A stretch of 6,245 bases of DNA, taken from Acidobacteriota bacterium. GTDB lineage: Bacteria > Acidobacteriota > Thermoanaerobaculia > Multivoradales > JAHZIX01. Within the stretch, counting starts at the first letter, position 1, and the number at the start of each line of letters is the position of its first letter. Of this stretch, positions 5,901-6,245 are shown piece by piece. The translations under genes and the position numbers were made by a program. Below the pieces are notes generated by a model. That model saw nothing but the letters and a program-made list of their open reading frames with translations. It was not told the origin of the DNA and searched no databases. The DNA is taken from NCBI GenBank assembly GCA_020439725.1, contig JAGQSE010000692.1:1-6245 (forward strand), given 5' to 3'.

Positions 5901-6051
5901 CATCGAGGATGGGCAGGCCGTCGGTGGCCTCGACCAGGTCGCTCAGGAACTCGTGGACGCTTTGCAACCGCCGCAGCGTGCCACCGGCGCGCTCCTTCTC
6001 GACGGCGGTTTCGGGCCGGTACTTGACGAGCTTCTTCTCGAAGAATCGCAT
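2914..6051 (-). CDS. STAND/NACHT-type NTPase with C-terminal pentapeptide repeats (candidate NLR-like immune protein)
   Basis: This 1045-residue protein has several parts. Residues 1-290 are an unassigned, mostly helical N-terminus (PPVRFVLKLFAEL at 71-83; DDPAELGYLAFTLAYQRAVEQAL at 87-109). The NTPase follows, with Walker A GVAGSGKSS (322-330, Lys328), Walker B YVLILDGWDEI (411-421, Asp416 and Glu420) and a sensor-like strand VILAGRP (454-460). The winged-helix-like motif FSHKSFREYLFAE is at 684-696, matching the FxHxSFxEYxxA signature of NACHT/STAND proteins. Residues 780-945 are an unassigned linker. Nineteen pentapeptide repeats of A(D/H/F)L(R/I/S)G type fill 946-1040. No signal peptide or membrane span is seen. 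STAND proteins are signal-triggered oligomeric switches, and several bacterial ones defend against phage. Here the pentapeptide right-handed beta-helix takes the place of the usual C-terminal sensor. The N-terminal effector is not recognised. The start is ATG with GAGG five bases upstream. It appears to be a single-gene unit. Architecture is certain; an immune role is inferred. Confidence 0.88.
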   Translation of the reverse strand: MRFFEKKLVKYRPETAVEKERAGGTLRRLQSVHEFLSDLVEATDGLPILDALAKASPWAEAAGKALADALPPVRFVLKLFAELGKIDDPAELGYLAFTLAYQRAVEQALPEVLRSRGEQKTDVTEPAVRKAALKELRAANPPESYDFQGFSYRSALQHPFVKDADEYLRMSANGLGLDDAGFRDLQHQVHIRLVPNLKGILSHGKTRERFAPFRDHLDLQTDEARAYDALLEHADYQRWLFEERPVLGREPFTLRQVYTETDCGVLRWQEVRKAKGARTEETPRDERVDPFLEKFGGRQPLIDTVLGLIADPGFKEAIVLQGVAGSGKSSLTLRLAWELVRLGLRPIRVELKHLDAREDAATEEALPAAVQITDLERTPNADELTFGKDLFLDGSIFKESVLFRGTRICPYVLILDGWDEITVTGSLGYQQRVERMLEGVRRLYLENRAVPIRVILAGRPTHAISESKFLRDDTRLLTVRDLSPEQLEGYVETVKEATAKALESQDGPTSWSLSQVTALPAVLERYRASFDMRQKAEAQGFKSHSTDETLEILGLPLLAYLALRVLAAHPGASEEILADTTALYRNLVNLVIDKAGKTVESKFEPEGSAMIAGHRLRWLLRKTAEAMTNLGRESIPHDELALRLGLDAGELDHSVKELEQKNVLARLMISFFFKGGRRELGAEFSHKSFREYLFAEQVVEELKAYGCKAPAHLPERDPELFWKDFEETDPRRALCHRLAKLLGPIWLTPEVSRHIQRLLTWEIERSFAPPVELPGEPTAALTREQWERVRDALADAWDWWGEGVHLRPQPAKRTGYAEYEYPEKPLAVEIVEDLRLRSDRRQLPTPARTTSVDAHLGDALCLLAGLVHGEMAAQGGWLETDRRLTAEDERADRSPVSRRYQIARAVGAKTVVLFAPSGPELVYFSNYSARINAGGYRPRGPFPAGCYLRGADLRGADLIGAHLRGAHLRGADLRGAHLRGADLRGADLRGAFLSGADLERADLRGAHLIGTFLIGAFLIGAYLSGAYLEEANITKAQLQSARTKD
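2971..3210 (-). repeat. 15-bp tandem DNA repeat encoding the pentapeptide-repeat tail
   Basis: Sixteen consecutive 15-base units are visible on the plus strand with consensus GTCGGCGCCACGGAG. Five units are identical to this consensus (those starting at 3091, 3106, 3136, 3181 and 3196). The palindromic core GGCGCC is kept in 14 of 16 units. Each unit encodes one pentapeptide of the NTPase tail; more diverged repeats continue on both sides, to about 2932 and 3216. Near-identity at the DNA level, including third positions, points to recent duplication or gene conversion. Units become less uniform toward the gene's 3' end (low coordinates). Repeat number may vary between strains. Confidence 0.9.
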
Positions 6052-6245
6052 CGGTGCCTCGGAGCGGTGCGGATCGGGTTGAGTTGGGGCCGCCGGCGGG
6101 TCCGTGGGGGGCGTTCTGCGGATTGCTGTATTCGATCAATTTACCATGGGTGCGCTGTCGCAAAGCTTGCGTCGGCTGCATGGAAAGGGTTTGAATCTCG
6201 CGGGGACGGACTCCGCAAACTCCTCTCGTTCCCACGGTCCACCGT
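6052..6245 (-). other. Upstream region of the NTPase gene, no supportable gene
   Basis: The 194 bases before the NTPase start hold GAGG (6057-6060, minus strand) as its ribosome site, and a locally AT-richer patch at about 6126-6143 with TAAATT (6138-6143, minus strand) as a possible -10 without a convincing -35. A 13-base palindrome, CGCAA-AGC-TTGCG, lies at 6159-6171. Short open frames here have no recognisable content. The region most likely carries the NTPase promoter, but no element is strong enough to assign. Confidence 0.4.

Noticed and set aside
5861..6235. Minus-strand 124-residue frame covering the NTPase upstream region and start
   Set aside because: It overlaps the NTPase start in another frame, has no motif, and its composition changes to a shadow pattern once it enters the gene.

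Overview
This is a GC-rich, gene-dense bacterial window. No ribosomal or other phylogenetic marker is present, so the organism can only be guessed. A degraded copy of a small acidic protein family (motif DIHHLFLSPSDEEEWGP), the end of a thioredoxin-like protein with the IGCNIKWRPGNEP tail, and the overall codon bias resemble what I recall from Acidobacteriota (Thermoanaerobaculia-like) genomes. That is inference from memory, not a search result.

Layout from left to right. (a) 1-65 is the last 20 codons of a plus-strand thioredoxin/AhpC-TSA-like protein, followed by a hairpin-rich gap. (b) 252-1184, plus strand, encodes an SGNH/GDSL-type hydrolase with a very good ribosome binding site, followed by a weak terminator-like hairpin. 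(c) 1319-1854, minus strand, is a compact two-gene toxin-antitoxin module. A BrnT/RelE-like toxin comes first and overlaps a CopG-type ribbon-helix-helix antitoxin by 4 bases. The module is bracketed by an imperfect 13-bp direct repeat. (d) 1962-2459, plus strand, is a DinB-family four-helix-bundle protein with its metal-binding His triad. (e) 2486-2787, plus strand, is a broken small acidic secreted-type protein with a frameshift and an in-frame amber stop. (f) 2798-2844 is a 15-bp perfect inverted repeat between converging genes. (g) 2914-6051, minus strand, is a 1045-residue STAND/NACHT-type NTPase whose C-terminus is a run of 19 pentapeptide repeats, encoded by an almost uniform 15-bp DNA tandem array. 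(h) 6052-6245 is its upstream region, with no supportable gene.

The genes do not form one operon: strands alternate and each unit has its own signals. The main candidate for an interesting system is the NTPase. It has a conserved-looking but unassigned N-terminal region, a clear Walker A/Walker B NTPase, a winged-helix-like motif, an unassigned linker and a pentapeptide-repeat tail in place of the usual TPR, WD40 or LRR sensor. This is the general plan of bacterial NLR-like immune proteins. With a toxin-antitoxin module and a pseudogene nearby, the stretch from about 1.3 kb to the right end looks like accessory DNA. An antiphage role is a hypothesis only.
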